Positions 13,850 to 27,934 of a stretch of DNA of 64,000 bases are shown here, one piece after another. The position numbers and the translations under genes are program-made. The notes under the pieces are model-generated. The model was given only the letters and a program-made list of their open reading frames with translations, was not told where the DNA came from and made no database searches. Origin of the DNA: Thalassotalea ponticola (GTDB lineage Bacteria; Pseudomonadota; Gammaproteobacteria; Enterobacterales; Alteromonadaceae); NCBI RefSeq assembly GCF_041379045.1, contig NZ_CP166871.1, forward strand, positions 1,612,001 to 1,676,000. The letters run 5' to 3'. Every line of letters begins with the position of its first letter. Within the stretch, counting starts at the first letter, position 1.

Positions 13850-14566
13850 TTAGTTTTTAGCCGCGATTTTAAGCCAATCGTTACCACGTAACCGTTCATG
13901 CGGTAAATACTGCTTTTTGTAATTCATCTTTTGACAATTATCAATTTGATAACCCAAATACAAGTAGTCCTTTTGTAACGTTGCCGCAAGCTCGATCTGC
14001 TGCAAAATGGCGTATCGACCAAGGGAGCGTTTCTGATGTTGGGGATGATAAAACGTATATAGTGCCGACAGGGCATCGGGCAGGTGATCGCACACCGCCA
14101 CGCAAATCAACTGCTCTTGGTCGTATATTTCGATGAACAGTTGAGGTATGCGTTTGGAGAAGATAAATCCCTCATATTGCTCTTTGTTAGCGGGAAACAT
14201 CGAACCGTCGCGATGTACTGTGTTAATGTAACGCTCGTATAGTGTGTAGTAGCTTGGCTTTGGCTGATTAACAACGCGTATGGTTAAATCTTGATTGAGG
14301 TTGCGCAGTCGTTTTTGGCTCTTGCTCGGTTTAAACTCGGCAACCGGAACACGCAATGACTCACATGCTTGACATGCACTACAGTGCGGTCGGTAAACTT
14401 GATCGCCACTGCGCCTGAACCCTGCGCTCATCAATGCTTGATAGTTTTGCTGGTTGACGTCTTCATTGTTGGTGACCACAATGAGTCTTTCTTGCATATC
14501 CGATAAGTAGTTGCAGGGAAAGCTCGCCGTTAGGCCAAATTGAAAGTATTTTTTTGATTCACTCAT
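13850..14566 (-). CDS. bpt: Aspartate/glutamate leucyltransferase Bpt
   Basis: A 238-residue member of the ATE1-like N-end rule transferases. The N-terminal cysteine cluster (FPCNYL near residue 17 and CSACQACESLR near residues 60-70) is characteristic. Bacterial Bpt transfers leucine from Leu-tRNA to N-terminal Asp or Glu, making a ClpS substrate; the older name arginyltransferase refers to the eukaryotic homologue. It lies 39 bp downstream of aat, and the two enzymes with clpS and clpA form a complete N-degron pathway within 7 kb. Confidence 0.93.
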   Translation of the reverse strand: MSESKKYFQFGLTASFPCNYLSDMQERLIVVTNNEDVNQQNYQALMSAGFRRSGDQVYRPHCSACQACESLRVPVAEFKPSKSQKRLRNLNQDLTIRVVNQPKPSYYTLYERYINTVHRDGSMFPANKEQYEGFIFSKRIPQLFIEIYDQEQLICVAVCDHLPDALSALYTFYHPQHQKRSLGRYAILQQIELAATLQKDYLYLGYQIDNCQKMNYKKQYLPHERLRGNDWLKIAAKN

Positions 14567-14605
14567 AATCTAAAGACAATCAACCTCTCTATAGTTGATT
14601 GTAGT

Positions 14606-15316
14606 TCATCGAAATGACAAGTCACTGGCGTGCCAAAAATGATCAGCCACTCGCTGGCTCACCACGTCTTGTTGACGCATTAAAAAGTCACAGCGCGACA
14701 GTTCAATAGCGCCCATCGATTGTAAGAATGGATTTAAGATCTGGCAATCGACAAAGTTGATACCAGCGTGTTTTAATTTTTTGGTTAGCGCAAGTAGGGC
14801 TATTTTTGAGGCGTTGGGGCGTAGGTAAAACATCGATTCGCCACTAAAAAAACCATTAATTGCGACGCCGTATAATCCACCCACTAATTGATCGTTTTGC
14901 CAAACCTCAATCGAGTGTGCCATGCCAAGTTTGTGTAAACGGCTATAAGCCTGGATCATATCCGATAAAATCCAAGTATCGTCATCTCGCGTTGGCGCAT
15001 TCGCACAATAGGCAATGACATCAACAAATGCTTTGTTGAGAGTGACTCGGTAGTCACATTTTTTTATAAACTTTAACAGTGAACGATTGGTGTAGACGTG
15101 CTCGGTCGGCAAGATGGCACGGGGATCGGGAGACCACCACAATATTGGGTCGCCTTCGTTAAACCAAGGGAAAATGCCATGCCGATAGGCTAGGGTTAAT
15201 CGATCTGGTGATAAATCGCCGCCAACAGCAAGCAAACCATTTGGCTCGCTCAGGGCAAGGTGATGATGAGGAAAAGCCAGTACTTTATCATCAAGGGAGT
15301 AAAGTGACTGGCTCAT
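14606..15316 (-). CDS. aat: Leucyl/phenylalanyl-tRNA-protein transferase Aat
   Basis: A 236-residue GNAT-fold enzyme that adds Leu or Phe to N-terminal Lys or Arg of proteins, marking them for ClpS-ClpAP. Family motifs include GLLAVGGDLSPDRL near residue 28, FPWFNEGDPILWWSPDPR near residue 49, and GGLYGVAINGFFSGESMF near residue 147. It is preceded by trxB (21-bp gap) and followed by bpt on the same strand. Confidence 0.95.
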   Translation of the reverse strand: MSQSLYSLDDKVLAFPHHHLALSEPNGLLAVGGDLSPDRLTLAYRHGIFPWFNEGDPILWWSPDPRAILPTEHVYTNRSLLKFIKKCDYRVTLNKAFVDVIAYCANAPTRDDDTWILSDMIQAYSRLHKLGMAHSIEVWQNDQLVGGLYGVAINGFFSGESMFYLRPNASKIALLALTKKLKHAGINFVDCQILNPFLQSMGAIELSRCDFLMRQQDVVSQRVADHFWHASDLSFR

Positions 15317-15337
15317 AATACAGTGATACTGTACGAA

Positions 15338-16616
<1,279 letters not shown>

Positions 16617-16619
<3 letters not shown>

Positions 16620-16647
16620 AAAACGCAACCGATGAGGGTTGCGTTTT
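16617..16647 (-). terminator. Terminator of ald
   Basis: An 11-bp stem (16620-16630 and 16637-16647) with A-run on the plus strand, i.e. a T-run after the hairpin when read on the minus strand, 52 bp after the ald stop. Confidence 0.85.
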
Positions 16648-16698
16648 CTACTAAAGCTCATATTGTAAACTTTACAATACTAGTTGAAGACTACTTGC

Positions 16699-17820
16699 TT
16701 AAGCGTTGGCTAATGCGTCTTTGGCGTTTACAAAATCAAAGCCGAGGTTTTCAGCGACTTCGCGCACTGTAACTTGACCGTTTACAACATTTAAACCGTT
16801 TAAGAAGTGCTCATCTGATAATAGCGCTTCTTTGTAACCTAAGTTAGCTAGTTTGATGATGTACGGTAAGGTGGCGTTATTTAATGCAAACGTTGATGTG
16901 CGTGGCACAGCGCCTGGCATATTCGCGACACAGTAATGGACAACCTCGTCAACAATATATGTTGGTTCAGCGTGAGTGGTTGGTTTAGACGTTGCAATAC
17001 AACCGCCTTGGTCAATGGCAACATCGACAATAGCCGCACCAGGTTTCATGTTTTTGATGTGCTCAGCGGTAACTAGTTTAGGCGCTGCAGCACCTGGAAT
17101 TAATACTCCACCGATCACAAGGTCCGCTTCTAATACGTGTTTCTCTAGAGCATCCGCGGTCGAGTACACGGCTTGAATTTTATTGCCAAACTGTGCGTCT
17201 AAGCGACGCAATACATTGATGTTGCGGTCTAAAATAACCACGTTAGCACCTAAGCCTACAGCCATTTGCGCGGCGTTGTTACCAACCATACCACCACCGA
17301 TGATAACGACTTTAGCTGGCTCTACACCTGGTACACCACCAAGTAGCATACCGCGACCTGCGTTCGATTTTTCTAGCGCCTGAGCACCTGCTTGAATTGA
17401 CATGCGACCTGCAACTTCAGACATTGGTGCTAGCAATGGCAGACCACCGTTTTGGTCGGTTACGGTTTCATAGGCGATACAGATTGCCTTTGATTTAATC
17501 AAGTCTTCAGTTTGCGCTAAATCAGGGGCAAGGTGAAGGTAGGTAAATAAAATTTGCCCTTCGCGTAACATAGCGCGCTCAACGGCTTGAGGCTCTTTTA
17601 CTTTGACGATCATTTCTGCTTGTGCAAATACTTGCGCAGCAGTTGGTAGGATGGTCGCTCCGGCCAGCTGATAATCTTCATCAGTAAAGCCAATGCCAAT
17701 ACCTGCATTAGTCTCCACGAAGACCTCGTGGCCGTGATTCACAACTTCACGAACGCTCGCTGGAACCATACCAACGCGATACTCGTGGTTTTTAATCTCT
17801 TTAGGTACACCAATAATCAT
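16699..17820 (-). CDS. ald: Alanine dehydrogenase
   Basis: A 373-residue NAD-dependent enzyme (family length 370-375) interconverting alanine and pyruvate plus ammonia. It begins MIIGVPKEIKNHEYRVGMVP, with the Rossmann motif VVIIGGGMVGNNAAQMA near residue 170, and the catalytic Lys/His region YLHLAPD near residue 94. It is divergent from lrp with a 181-bp shared upstream region, the usual arrangement in which Lrp controls ald in response to alanine or leucine. Regulation is inferred, not seen as a defined operator. Confidence 0.96.
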   Translation of the reverse strand: MIIGVPKEIKNHEYRVGMVPASVREVVNHGHEVFVETNAGIGIGFTDEDYQLAGATILPTAAQVFAQAEMIVKVKEPQAVERAMLREGQILFTYLHLAPDLAQTEDLIKSKAICIAYETVTDQNGGLPLLAPMSEVAGRMSIQAGAQALEKSNAGRGMLLGGVPGVEPAKVVIIGGGMVGNNAAQMAVGLGANVVILDRNINVLRRLDAQFGNKIQAVYSTADALEKHVLEADLVIGGVLIPGAAAPKLVTAEHIKNMKPGAAIVDVAIDQGGCIATSKPTTHAEPTYIVDEVVHYCVANMPGAVPRTSTFALNNATLPYIIKLANLGYKEALLSDEHFLNGLNVVNGQVTVREVAENLGFDFVNAKDALANA

Positions 17821-18001
17821 ACTTTTTCTCTCGAAATGTAGGGGCGGGACTGGACCGAGCTATCGTATTGTTCAGCGATCAGTCACGCTTGTTATTTTGC
17901 GCTAATTATAACTGCGTTTTGTTAAATGAGCTTATTGTATTATCGCTGTTTATAGGGGAAAATACTGTTTATAGTACTTCTAGTAGAGATATATATCGAA
18001 A

Positions 18002-18484
18002 ATGATGAAGCAAACCAAAAAGCTCGATCGAATAGACCGCAACATCCTTAAAGAGCTACAACGCAATGGGCGCTTATCAAATGTTGAGTTATCAAAGCGC
18101 GTTGGTTTAAGCCCAACGCCTTGTTTAGAGCGGGTAAAGCGTCTTGAGCAAGATAAAATCATAACCGGCTACAGTGCGACATTAAACCCCAAGTATCTCG
18201 ACGCGGCGTTACTGGTATTTGTCGAAATCACCTTAACCCGTACCTCACCAGATGTGTTTGATCAATTCGCTAAAGCGGTCATGAAACTCGACGTGATCCA
18301 AGAGTGCCATCTGGTTTCCGGTAACTTTGACTTTTTGCTGAAAACGCGGGTGTCAGATATGCAAGCTTATCGAACCTTACTCGGTGATACCTTATTAAAG
18401 TTGCCATCGGTGGCAGAAAGCCGAACGTATGTGGTGATGGAAGAGGTTAAAACCGATAATAAAATTCCCGTTCAGTTTGATTAG
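18002..18484 (+). CDS. lrp: Leucine-responsive regulatory protein Lrp
   Basis: A 160-residue AsnC/Lrp regulator with an N-terminal winged HTH (IDRNILKELQRNGRLSNVEL, residues ~10-60) and a C-terminal RAM ligand-binding domain. Close similarity to E. coli Lrp (164 aa) and the lrp-ftsK-lolA-rarA-serS order make this the global Lrp rather than a local AsnC paralogue. It is divergent from ald. Confidence 0.95.
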   Translation: MMKQTKKLDRIDRNILKELQRNGRLSNVELSKRVGLSPTPCLERVKRLEQDKIITGYSATLNPKYLDAALLVFVEITLTRTSPDVFDQFAKAVMKLDVIQECHLVSGNFDFLLKTRVSDMQAYRTLLGDTLLKLPSVAESRTYVVMEEVKTDNKIPVQFD

Positions 18485-18596
18485 CATGACAAAACCTCGG
18501 TTAGTGGTTTATCGAGCTGTAGATTTCTGCTAATTTAACAGTATAAATACCCGCGTACCGTCGCATCGCGACGTACACAATAATCAGATAATAATA

Positions 18597-21386
18597 ATGG
18601 ATTCGACGTTGAGCGCTAAAGAGTCTTTACCTAACACAGATGTTAAACTAACCGGGAGCCAACGACTGTTGGAAGCCGGCTTGATTTTCACCAGTCTTTT
18701 TTCTTTGTATTTAATCATTGCCTTATTTTCCTTCGATGCTGCCGATCCCGGATGGTCACAAACCGCTTACCACGCGACGGTAAGTAATAAGGCAGGGGCA
18801 TTAGGCGCCTACTTGTCAGACATTTTATTTTTCACCTTTGGCTTAGTTGCCTATGCAATACCGTTTGCGTTGGCGTTTTGTGGCTGGTTGTTGTTTCAAC
18901 GAATTCACGTATTACTCGAAATAGATTTTTTTACCCTTGCGTTAAAGGTGCTTGGTTGTGTGCTTATGGTGCTGGGGTTGACCTCTATTTTCAGTATGAA
19001 TGTCGATGATAATTACGGTTTTTCATCGGGTGGGTTAATTGGTAACTATCTATCGTTTAGCTTATTTCCGTATTTAAACTACATCGGCAGTTCGCTTTTG
19101 TATATCGTTATGACCTGTACTGGTTTTGTCTTAACCAGTGGCGTATCGCTATTCGTATTGATTGACTTTATTGGTGAAAAAACCATTGCCGTCGTCAGTT
19201 GGGTGCGTCAGTTGGTCAGTAGTACTCATGCCCACTACGGCGATGTAGGCAACGTTAACCAAGGTGGCAAAAGTATTGATGAACGAGAGACTGACGTGAG
19301 TGTCAGCAACACGTCAAATGAGCAATTAGCGCAGCGAAGTGATACGCACATCAGAGCGAATACCAGTGCGCAAAGCGATGCAGTAGGGGACGTTGATGCG
19401 ATAGCTGACGGTGATGCCGAGCAGTCTATCTCTACTGCACCAGCTGTCGCAAACGAGGCTGCAAAGATTCAACCTACTGAACCGGCCAAAGCAGATAAAA
19501 AAGCTGATCTAGCGGCGAATTTAATGTCGATGTTTAGTAAAAGTGATAATCGAGGTGGTGACTCGGCAAGTGAGCAATCGTTTGAACAAACGCCCGTTGC
19601 TGAGCAAGATAGCCAGCACGTGCAGCAACACAGTGCTATTGAAGACGAGGTGCCTTTTGACGTTGATGAGCCGGTATTCAGTGGTTTTGACGATATCGAC
19701 GATTTCGACAAGATTGACGAGCAACAATCAACGTCATTATCTGATCATCACAATGCGTTGAGCAACACGATGACAACCTCAACAGAGGTTGTACAAGAAC
19801 ATATTACCAACGATCCGGTTGACACTCCTATCGAGCCAACTAAAGCGGCTAAACAAGACAAATTGCCTTCGCAATTACTCGCTGAGCAGTACGAGACAAT
19901 GCCAACCATTGATTTACTGGATAGAGCTGACAAAGCGAAAAATCCGATTAGTGCTGAAGAGCTTGAACAAGTGAGCCGTTTGGTGGAAGCCAAGTTGCTC
20001 GATTACGGCGTTGAGGCTAAGGTGACCGATGTCTTCCCTGGGCCGGTAATCACCCGTTTCGAATTGGATTTAGCGCCCGGTGTAAAAGTAAGTAAAATAA
20101 GTAACCTCTCGAAAGATTTGGCCCGAGCGCTGTCTGCGGCGAGTGTGCGGGTGGTGGAAGTTATCCCAGGTAAGTCAGTTATTGGTTTAGAGATCCCCAA
20201 CAAACACAGAGAAATGGTGCGTTTATCGGAAATCATCAGCTGTGAGAAGTTTATTAAATCAAGTTCATCGCTATCTATGGTTATTGGTAAAGACATCGCC
20301 GGCGATCCGGTGGTTGCTGATTTGGCCAAAATGCCGCACATTCTCGTTGCCGGTACAACGGGCTCGGGTAAATCCGTTGTTGTCAATGTGATGATTGTTT
20401 CAATGTTGTATAAATCAACACCGGAAGATGTGCGCTTTATCATGATCGATCCGAAGATGTTGGAATTATCAATCTACGAAGGCATCCCGCATTTACTGTC
20501 AGAGGTCGTTACCGATATGAAAGATGCGGCTAATGCACTGAGATGGTGTGTTGGTGAGATGGAACGCCGCTATAAGTTAATGTCCGCCGTTGGTGTGCGT
20601 AACTTAAAGGGTTACAACCAAAAAGTAGCCAATGCCATCGAGCAAGGTGAGCCGTTAATTGACCCACTTTGGCAGCCGAGTGATGGCTTAGATCAAACTC
20701 CGCCTCAGCTTGAAAAACTGCCGTCAATTGTGGTTGTCGTAGATGAATTTGCTGACATGATCATGATCGTTGGTAAAAAAGTAGAAGAGTTGATAGCCCG
20801 CATCGCGCAAAAGGCAAGGGCAGCTGGTATTCATCTGATTCTTGCTACGCAACGTCCTTCTGTAGATGTTATCACTGGTTTGATCAAAGCTAACATTCCA
20901 ACGCGCATGGCACTTACCGTACAGTCGCGTATTGATTCGCGTACAATTTTAGATCAACAAGGAGCTGAGCAGTTGCTAGGTCACGGTGATATGCTTTACT
21001 TGCCACAAGGTACGAGCATTCCGGTGCGTGCGCAAGGTGCCTTTATTGATGATCACGAAGTCCACGCAGTGGTAAATGATTGGAAGTCCCGCGGGGAACC
21101 AAATTACGTCGAAGACATCTTATCAGGTGAAACGACAGAAGATAACATGCTGCCGAGCGAGGCTGCAGAAGGTGGAGAGGCTGAGTCTGACCCGCTATTT
21201 GATGAAGTAGTCGCCTTTGTTACCGAAACTCGTCGCGTGTCTATTTCAAGCGTACAACGCAAGTTTCGCATTGGCTATAACCGCTCTGCGCGTATCGTAG
21301 AAGATATGGAAGCGGCTGGTATTGTCAGCTCGCCATCGCACAACGGACAACGCGAAGTACTCGCACCACCTCCAGTAAAGGTTTAA
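18597..21386 (+). CDS. ftsK: DNA translocase FtsK
   Basis: A 929-residue septal DNA pump. About four membrane segments lie in the first ~200 residues, followed by a low-complexity Asp/Glu/Ser/Gln linker (~205-435), the RecA-like motor with Walker A GTTGSGKS near residue 585, and a C-terminal gamma winged-helix domain (~865-929, [20 protein letters not shown]) that reads KOPS sequences and activates XerCD. The linker is much shorter than in E. coli FtsK (1329 aa). It starts the ftsK-lolA-rarA-crcB-serS operon. Confidence 0.97.
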   Translation: MDSTLSAKESLPNTDVKLTGSQRLLEAGLIFTSLFSLYLIIALFSFDAADPGWSQTAYHATVSNKAGALGAYLSDILFFTFGLVAYAIPFALAFCGWLLFQRIHVLLEIDFFTLALKVLGCVLMVLGLTSIFSMNVDDNYGFSSGGLIGNYLSFSLFPYLNYIGSSLLYIVMTCTGFVLTSGVSLFVLIDFIGEKTIAVVSWVRQLVSSTHAHYGDVGNVNQGGKSIDERETDVSVSNTSNEQLAQRSDTHIRANTSAQSDAVGDVDAIADGDAEQSISTAPAVANEAAKIQPTEPAKADKKADLAANLMSMFSKSDNRGGDSASEQSFEQTPVAEQDSQHVQQHSAIEDEVPFDVDEPVFSGFDDIDDFDKIDEQQSTSLSDHHNALSNTMTTSTEVVQEHITNDPVDTPIEPTKAAKQDKLPSQLLAEQYETMPTIDLLDRADKAKNPISAEELEQVSRLVEAKLLDYGVEAKVTDVFPGPVITRFELDLAPGVKVSKISNLSKDLARALSAASVRVVEVIPGKSVIGLEIPNKHREMVRLSEIISCEKFIKSSSSLSMVIGKDIAGDPVVADLAKMPHILVAGTTGSGKSVVVNVMIVSMLYKSTPEDVRFIMIDPKMLELSIYEGIPHLLSEVVTDMKDAANALRWCVGEMERRYKLMSAVGVRNLKGYNQKVANAIEQGEPLIDPLWQPSDGLDQTPPQLEKLPSIVVVVDEFADMIMIVGKKVEELIARIAQKARAAGIHLILATQRPSVDVITGLIKANIPTRMALTVQSRIDSRTILDQQGAEQLLGHGDMLYLPQGTSIPVRAQGAFIDDHEVHAVVNDWKSRGEPNYVEDILSGETTEDNMLPSEAAEGGEAESDPLFDEVVAFVTETRRVSISSVQRKFRIGYNRSARIVEDMEAAGIVSSPSHNGQREVLAPPPVKV

Positions 21387-21388
21387 TT

Positions 21389-22027
21389 ATGATACTTAAC
21401 AAAATATGGAAACGAACGACACTCTCTTGTGTGTTAGCTGGCTTGACCTTAGCCAGTCCGTTGGTGTTTGGCGCGCTAGACTATAAACAGGCGTTGCAAC
21501 AAAAGCTTGCCAAGGTGGACGGCTTTTCTGCCGAGTTTAGCCAACAAGTAATCGATGCCGATGGCAACGAAATTCAGCAAAGCACTGGTAACCTAGCGTT
21601 GAAACGGCCAAATTTACTGCATTGGCAAACGGTATCGCCAGATGAAACACTGGTGGTAAGTGATGGTGATACACTGTGGTTCTACAACCCGTTTGTCGAG
21701 CAAGTTACCGCTTTTCGAGTGGATAATGCAGTGGCCAATACGCCGATTTTATTATTGAGTGGTTTAAATGAACAAGCGTGGCAAGATTATCAAGTAAGTA
21801 AACGCAACGACAACGAGTTTACCATATTAGCAACCAAGCAAGATGCACAGGTCACGTCATTACACATCGTTTTTAACGGCGATCAAATTGACAAGTTCAC
21901 GGTGGTTGATGCAACCGGTCAATTGAGTCATTTTGACTTAACCGATGTGGTTAGTACGCCGCTACCCAATGCAGAGTTATTTTCTTTTGAGGTACCTGAA
22001 GGTGTGGATTTAGATGACCAAAGATAA
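21389..22027 (+). CDS. lolA: Outer-membrane lipoprotein carrier LolA
   Basis: A 212-residue periplasmic chaperone with a Sec signal peptide (basic MILNKIWKR, hydrophobic core, probable cleavage after FG at residue 28). It carries lipoproteins from LolCDE to LolB. The sequence [23 protein letters not shown] is typical. It begins 2 bp after ftsK and overlaps the rarA start by 14 bp, implying translational coupling. Confidence 0.95.
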   Translation: MILNKIWKRTTLSCVLAGLTLASPLVFGALDYKQALQQKLAKVDGFSAEFSQQVIDADGNEIQQSTGNLALKRPNLLHWQTVSPDETLVVSDGDTLWFYNPFVEQVTAFRVDNAVANTPILLLSGLNEQAWQDYQVSKRNDNEFTILATKQDAQVTSLHIVFNGDQIDKFTVVDATGQLSHFDLTDVVSTPLPNAELFSFEVPEGVDLDDQR

Positions 22028-23372
22028 CCCATCTTTGTCACTTAACTTTGAACATTCCTCTGATTTCGCGCCTCTGGCCGCGCGCATGCGACCGAGAACG
22101 TTAGATGAGTATATTGGTCAGCAGCACTTGCTAGCCAAAGACAAGCCATTGCGACTGGCGATAGAGCAGGGTTTGTGCCACTCGTTAATCTTTTGGGGGC
22201 CTCCAGGCACCGGGAAAACGACATTAGCGGAATTGATTGCACACTACGGTGATGCGGAAATTCAGCGTATTTCGGCAGTGACGTCTGGCGTTAAGGAAAT
22301 CCGCGCTGCGGTGGAGCGGGCAAAACTTGTTGGCCAAGCACAAAATCGGCGTACCATTTTGTTTGTCGATGAGGTGCACCGCTTTAATAAGTCACAGCAA
22401 GACGCCTTTTTACCGCATATTGAAGATGGCACTATTGTGTTTATTGGCGCCACCACCGAAAACCCTTCTTTTGAATTAAACCAAGCATTGCTGTCCCGGG
22501 CTCGGGTGTATTTACTGCAGTCGTTAAGCAATGATGATCTCGAACAAGTGTTGCAAAGTGCATTAACAGATACTGAGCGAGGATTAGCGAAGTACAAGGT
22601 TAGGTTTGAACAAAAAGCGCAACAATCGTTAATTGAGCTTGCCCATGGCGATGCTAGGCGGTTGCTTAATTTGCTCGAGAATTGCGTTGATATTGCACCA
22701 CATGAGCACGACCAAGTGACCATTAGTCTTGATGTTGTCAACATGGTAGCAGGTGAAAAGCAAGCGTTATACGATAAAAACGGCGATCACTTTTACGATT
22801 TGATCAGTGCCTTTCACAAATCGGTTCGCGGTTCATCGCCAGATGCAGCCTTGTACTGGTATTGTCGGATTTTAGAGGGTGGCGGCGACCCGTTGTACGT
22901 GGCAAGACGTCTGCTTGCCATTGCCAGTGAGGATATTGGCAATGCCGATCCCAGAGCACTTCAGTTAGCGGTTAACGCTTATGACACTTATCATCGGGTT
23001 GGTCCCGCAGAGGGGGAAAGGGCAATCGCACAAGCGACGGTATACCTGGCGCTGGCGCCGAAGAGTAACGCAGTTTACAATGCCTTTAAAGCCGCTAGAC
23101 AAATGGCTCGAGATACTGGTGATTTACCGGTGCCACTGCATCTTCGCAATGCCACCTCTAAGCTCACCGAATCGTTGGGCCACGGTAAGGAATATCGCTA
23201 CGCACACGATGAGTCAGGAGCCTATGCTGCTGGGGAAAATTATTTTCCAGAACACATTCAAGACAGCGCGTTTTATTTTCCCAGTGAACGCGGGCTCGAA
23301 CAAAAATTGCAAGATAAAATCAACTATCTTCGCAGTCTTGATTTAATGGCGACAAAGCGACGCTATGACTAG
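22014..23372 (+). CDS. rarA: Replication-associated recombination protein RarA (MgsA)
   Basis: A 452-residue AAA+ clamp-loader-like ATPase acting at stalled replication forks. Walker A is GPPGTGKTT near residue 63, Walker [10 protein letters not shown] near residue 117, and the C-terminal tetramerisation domain follows. The start overlaps the end of lolA by 14 bp in another frame. Length and synteny fit E. coli RarA (447 aa). Confidence 0.95.
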   Translation: MTKDNPSLSLNFEHSSDFAPLAARMRPRTLDEYIGQQHLLAKDKPLRLAIEQGLCHSLIFWGPPGTGKTTLAELIAHYGDAEIQRISAVTSGVKEIRAAVERAKLVGQAQNRRTILFVDEVHRFNKSQQDAFLPHIEDGTIVFIGATTENPSFELNQALLSRARVYLLQSLSNDDLEQVLQSALTDTERGLAKYKVRFEQKAQQSLIELAHGDARRLLNLLENCVDIAPHEHDQVTISLDVVNMVAGEKQALYDKNGDHFYDLISAFHKSVRGSSPDAALYWYCRILEGGGDPLYVARRLLAIASEDIGNADPRALQLAVNAYDTYHRVGPAEGERAIAQATVYLALAPKSNAVYNAFKAARQMARDTGDLPVPLHLRNATSKLTESLGHGKEYRYAHDESGAYAAGENYFPEHIQDSAFYFPSERGLEQKLQDKINYLRSLDLMATKRRYD

Positions 23373-23748
23373 TTGGCAGACATACGCATATGTCGCCTTA
23401 GGTGGTGCAGCGGGTGCAAGCCTGCGATTTTTTATTTCACACATTTGCCTAATTTGGTTACAAAAGGGATTCCCTTTTGCAACCTTGCTCGTTAATATAA
23501 CGGGCTCGCTCTTGATGGGCATTTTATACGGATTAATCGAACAAGGCGTGATCACTGTGGCGGCTGCTCGGATTCTGATCGGGATCGGCTTTTTAGGTGC
23601 ATTTACGACCTTTTCTACATTCTCGCTAGATACTGTCTTGTTGATACAACAGGGATTTCTGGTGAAAGCCATGGCAAATGTGCTACTAAACGTTATATTA
23701 TGTATAGTCGCTGCCGCCATAGGCCTCTTTTTGGTAACCAATAGATAG
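23365..23748 (+). CDS. crcB: Fluoride exporter CrcB (Fluc)
   Basis: A 127-residue four-helix membrane protein. The conserved [10 protein letters not shown] near residue 12, the [11 protein letters not shown] helix and the [13 protein letters not shown] motif near residue 76 identify a dual-topology fluoride channel. It overlaps rarA by 8 bp and is followed 13 bp later by serS. No fluoride riboswitch is visible, as expected for an internal operon gene. Confidence 0.95.
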   Translation: MTSWQTYAYVALGGAAGASLRFFISHICLIWLQKGFPFATLLVNITGSLLMGILYGLIEQGVITVAAARILIGIGFLGAFTTFSTFSLDTVLLIQQGFLVKAMANVLLNVILCIVAAAIGLFLVTNR

Positions 23749-23758
23749 TACGTGATAA

Positions 23759-25042
<1,284 letters not shown>

Positions 25043-25061
25043 AAAGACAATGTCTTATTAG

Positions 25062-25096
25062 AAAAATGGAGACACTCAAAGTGTCTCCATTTTTGT
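25062..25096. terminator. Bidirectional terminator serS / molybdenum hydroxylase
   Basis: A 14-bp perfect stem (25062-25075 and 25081-25094) with a 5-nt loop, A-run before and T-run after, lies between convergent serS (+) and the hydroxylase large subunit (-). Confidence 0.9.
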
Positions 25097-25116
25097 TTAG
25101 GCCGCTCTAGTTTGGC

Positions 25117-27354
25117 TTATGCCGACATCGGTTTGATTGGCAAGTGGCGGTGACGCTTACCTGTTGCGGCGTAAATGGCATTGGCTAGCGCAGGGGCAAA
25201 TGGGGCAACGCCAGGTTCGCCCAAACCAGTTGGTGATGCGTCAGAGTCGACAATATGGACATTGACATTGGGCATCTCGTTAATGCGCAACACCGGGTAA
25301 TCGTGAAAGTTTGAGTTGGTCACTGCGCCGTTTTCAAAGTTTATCTCGGTGTATAACGCCAATGACATCCCCATTACCACCGCACCTTCCATTTGTGCCG
25401 TGGCGCCGTCGGTATTGAGAATTTGTCCGCAATCTATAGCGCAGTCTACATTCAGTACGCGAATGTTATCACCGTCTACTTTTACGTGAACAGCCATCGC
25501 AACATAACTCTGGAATGAGTAATGTACGGCGATGCCTAGACCTTCACCTTGGGGCAGAGCTTTTCCCCAGTTTGCTTGTTTAGCGGCTAAGTCAAGCACG
25601 CCTTTTGAGCGCTGAACTTGCTCGGCAAACTTCGGATCCTTATTGGCATCGAACAATTGATGTAACATCGATACCGTATCTTTACCCGAGGCAACTGCCA
25701 GTTCATCGGCAAAACTGCCAAAGGCAAAGCCATAAAAAATGGCGTAGACTGCTCGGTACCAGCCAATGCGTGTATGCGCTGGTGCCAGACCCGATTCACT
25801 GCGAAAGTTAGCAATATTGAACGGATGATTATTAACGTCATTAAACGCTCTTTTTGGTGCCCGATCCAGGCCGGCTTGAAATAATGAACTGATCGATGGA
25901 AATGCGACGCGCTGAAGCAAACCATCAACCTCGCCTTGCTCATTGATACTGGCTTTGAGGTGCTGCGCGTTTATAGAGTGGTAAAATCCGGTGCGCATAT
26001 CTTCTTCGCGCGACCATATCAGTTTGACGGGCGCTTTGATCTGCTTAGATATAACCGCTGCTTCATGAACGTAATCGCACTTAAATTTTCGTCCGAACGC
26101 ACCGCCACTTATCATTACGTTAACTTCAATATCATCCGCTTGTCTGTCGAGTAACTTGGCCAAGACATTTTGAATGTCTTTTGGACTTTGGGTTGATGCC
26201 CAAACTTGGCAGCGATCATCGGTAACCGACACCACACTCGCGTTTGGCTCCATAGGAGCATGACAGAGATGGCCGCCAGAATAAGTAGCGCTTACGATCT
26301 TTGCTGCGTTATCCAAGGCGCGATCAACATCACCGCGCGAGAACACCTCTTGCGCATCTTGTTCTACGCGTTTTATTAACGACGCTCGATACTGCTTGGT
26401 GTTGTATTCCTTATTAGCCCCTAAGTCCCATTCGATTCGTAATTTTTTTAGTGCTTGCTGCGCTGTCCACGAATTGTCAGCAACCACTGCAACTGCACCG
26501 ACCGAACTAAATGGGTGTTCAATAGGGGCAATTTCAACCACGTCAATAACCCCTTTGACTTTAACGGCATCTGATTTATCAACCGATTTTAATTTACCGC
26601 CAAGTACAGGGCAGTGGCTAATGGCGGCGAATTTCATCCCCTCAACTATGGTGTCTGCACCGTAGGTTCGTTGACCTACGACGACCATTTGTTGATCGTG
26701 GCGCGGTAAGTCGGTGCCTATGTAGCGAAACGACTCTTTTGACTTAAGAGTCGGGTTATCGGGCACTTCAATATTTTTAGCGATATCGACTAGGTCTCCG
26801 TAATTCAATTTTTGGCCAGTCGATTTATTGATTACGTAGTGATTATTGGTGGTAACATTGGTCACATCAATGGCCCACACCTTTGCTGCAGCAAGCATTA
26901 ACATCTGCTTAGCCGCGGCACCTGCTTTGCGCATCGGTTCGTACATCACCCGAATGCTCGCAGAGCCTCCGGTATCCTGAGGGCCGTATTTTTGCTCATT
27001 TCCTTCGCCTTGCTTAACGGTTACGCGTGACCAATCGGCGTCCATTTCGTCAGCTACCGCCGATGGTAAAGCCGTAGAAATACCTTGTCCCATTTCACAC
27101 CGACCGCAATATAGGGTAAGGTCGCCATTGTTGTTTAAATGAATAAATCCACTGGGAGAAAATGCGGTTGACGACTTATTTTTTGCTTGTGTCGGCAGGC
27201 TAATGCCAAGCAGTAACCCGGTTGTACCAAGACCCGCCGCTTTGATAAAGCTGCGTCGGCTCATTTTAGATAAGTTGACAATCTCACTGACGCTATCAGC
27301 CAAGCTATTGCGTTGATAATATCGGTTTAATTCATCGCTTATATGAGGGTGCAT
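25117..27354 (-). CDS. Molybdopterin-binding subunit of an IorB-type aldehyde/N-heterocycle hydroxylase
   Basis: A 745-residue xanthine-oxidase-family large subunit. A Tat signal motif SRRSFIK lies at residues 32-38, followed by a hydrophobic stretch ending TQA, so the mature enzyme is probably periplasmic. Molybdenum-cofactor segments such as GGAFGRK (~417), the active-site Glu region [18 protein letters not shown] near the C terminus, and the duplicated N-terminal region resemble isoquinoline 1-oxidoreductase beta subunits (IorB). Its partner 2Fe-2S subunit is 1 bp upstream. The substrate is unknown; an aldehyde or N-heterocycle is likely from family knowledge. Confidence 0.88.
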   Translation of the reverse strand: MHPHISDELNRYYQRNSLADSVSEIVNLSKMSRRSFIKAAGLGTTGLLLGISLPTQAKNKSSTAFSPSGFIHLNNNGDLTLYCGRCEMGQGISTALPSAVADEMDADWSRVTVKQGEGNEQKYGPQDTGGSASIRVMYEPMRKAGAAAKQMLMLAAAKVWAIDVTNVTTNNHYVINKSTGQKLNYGDLVDIAKNIEVPDNPTLKSKESFRYIGTDLPRHDQQMVVVGQRTYGADTIVEGMKFAAISHCPVLGGKLKSVDKSDAVKVKGVIDVVEIAPIEHPFSSVGAVAVVADNSWTAQQALKKLRIEWDLGANKEYNTKQYRASLIKRVEQDAQEVFSRGDVDRALDNAAKIVSATYSGGHLCHAPMEPNASVVSVTDDRCQVWASTQSPKDIQNVLAKLLDRQADDIEVNVMISGGAFGRKFKCDYVHEAAVISKQIKAPVKLIWSREEDMRTGFYHSINAQHLKASINEQGEVDGLLQRVAFPSISSLFQAGLDRAPKRAFNDVNNHPFNIANFRSESGLAPAHTRIGWYRAVYAIFYGFAFGSFADELAVASGKDTVSMLHQLFDANKDPKFAEQVQRSKGVLDLAAKQANWGKALPQGEGLGIAVHYSFQSYVAMAVHVKVDGDNIRVLNVDCAIDCGQILNTDGATAQMEGAVVMGMSLALYTEINFENGAVTNSNFHDYPVLRINEMPNVNVHIVDSDASPTGLGEPGVAPFAPALANAIYAATGKRHRHLPIKPMSA

Positions 27355-27355
27355 G

Positions 27356-27823
27356 TTATACCTCCTTGGCTAGGTCATCAGCGGCTTGACGAATGGCTTT
27401 TTTAATTCGTTGATAGGTGCCACATCGACAAATATTACCTTGCATTGCTATCTCGATGTCATTATCGGTTGGGCGTTTATTACTGTTGAGCAAGCTGGCA
27501 GCATTCATAATTTGACCCGCCTGGCAATAGCCACATTGCGGTACCTTGTTCTCTAGCCAAGCTTTTTGCAATGGGTGATCGCCGTTTGCAGATAGGCCTT
27601 CAATAGTGGTAATTTGCTTATTGGCTAATGAGCCGATAGGGGTAATACACGCGCGTTGTGCGACGCCGTCTACATGAACGGTGCATGCGCCACACAATCC
27701 AGAGCCACAACCAAACTTGGTACCAGTAAAGGCCAAATGATCGCGTAAGAACCAGAGTAGGGGCATGTTTTCATCGACGTCAATGGGAAATGACTTGCCG
27801 TTGATGGTAATAGAGTTAGCCAT
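27356..27823 (-). CDS. 2Fe-2S subunit of the IorAB-type hydroxylase
   Basis: A 155-residue electron-transfer subunit. The plant-type cluster is in [14 protein letters not shown] (residues ~38-51) and the second cluster uses [11 protein letters not shown] (~95) and GNICRCGTY (~129). It passes electrons from the molybdenum site, probably to a cytochrome or quinone, as no FAD subunit is encoded nearby. It has no signal of its own and probably rides across the membrane with the Tat-targeted large subunit. Confidence 0.9.
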   Translation of the reverse strand: MANSITINGKSFPIDVDENMPLLWFLRDHLAFTGTKFGCGSGLCGACTVHVDGVAQRACITPIGSLANKQITTIEGLSANGDHPLQKAWLENKVPQCGYCQAGQIMNAASLLNSNKRPTDNDIEIAMQGNICRCGTYQRIKKAIRQAADDLAKEV

Positions 27824-27934
27824 GGTTGTTCATCCTATTGCTTTCGTTAACAAATAATATACATCATTAACGATAAAATAACAGTCGAACGGGTGGTTGT
27901 GCAAAAATGACGATTGCCGCGGTGACAGCGCCGT

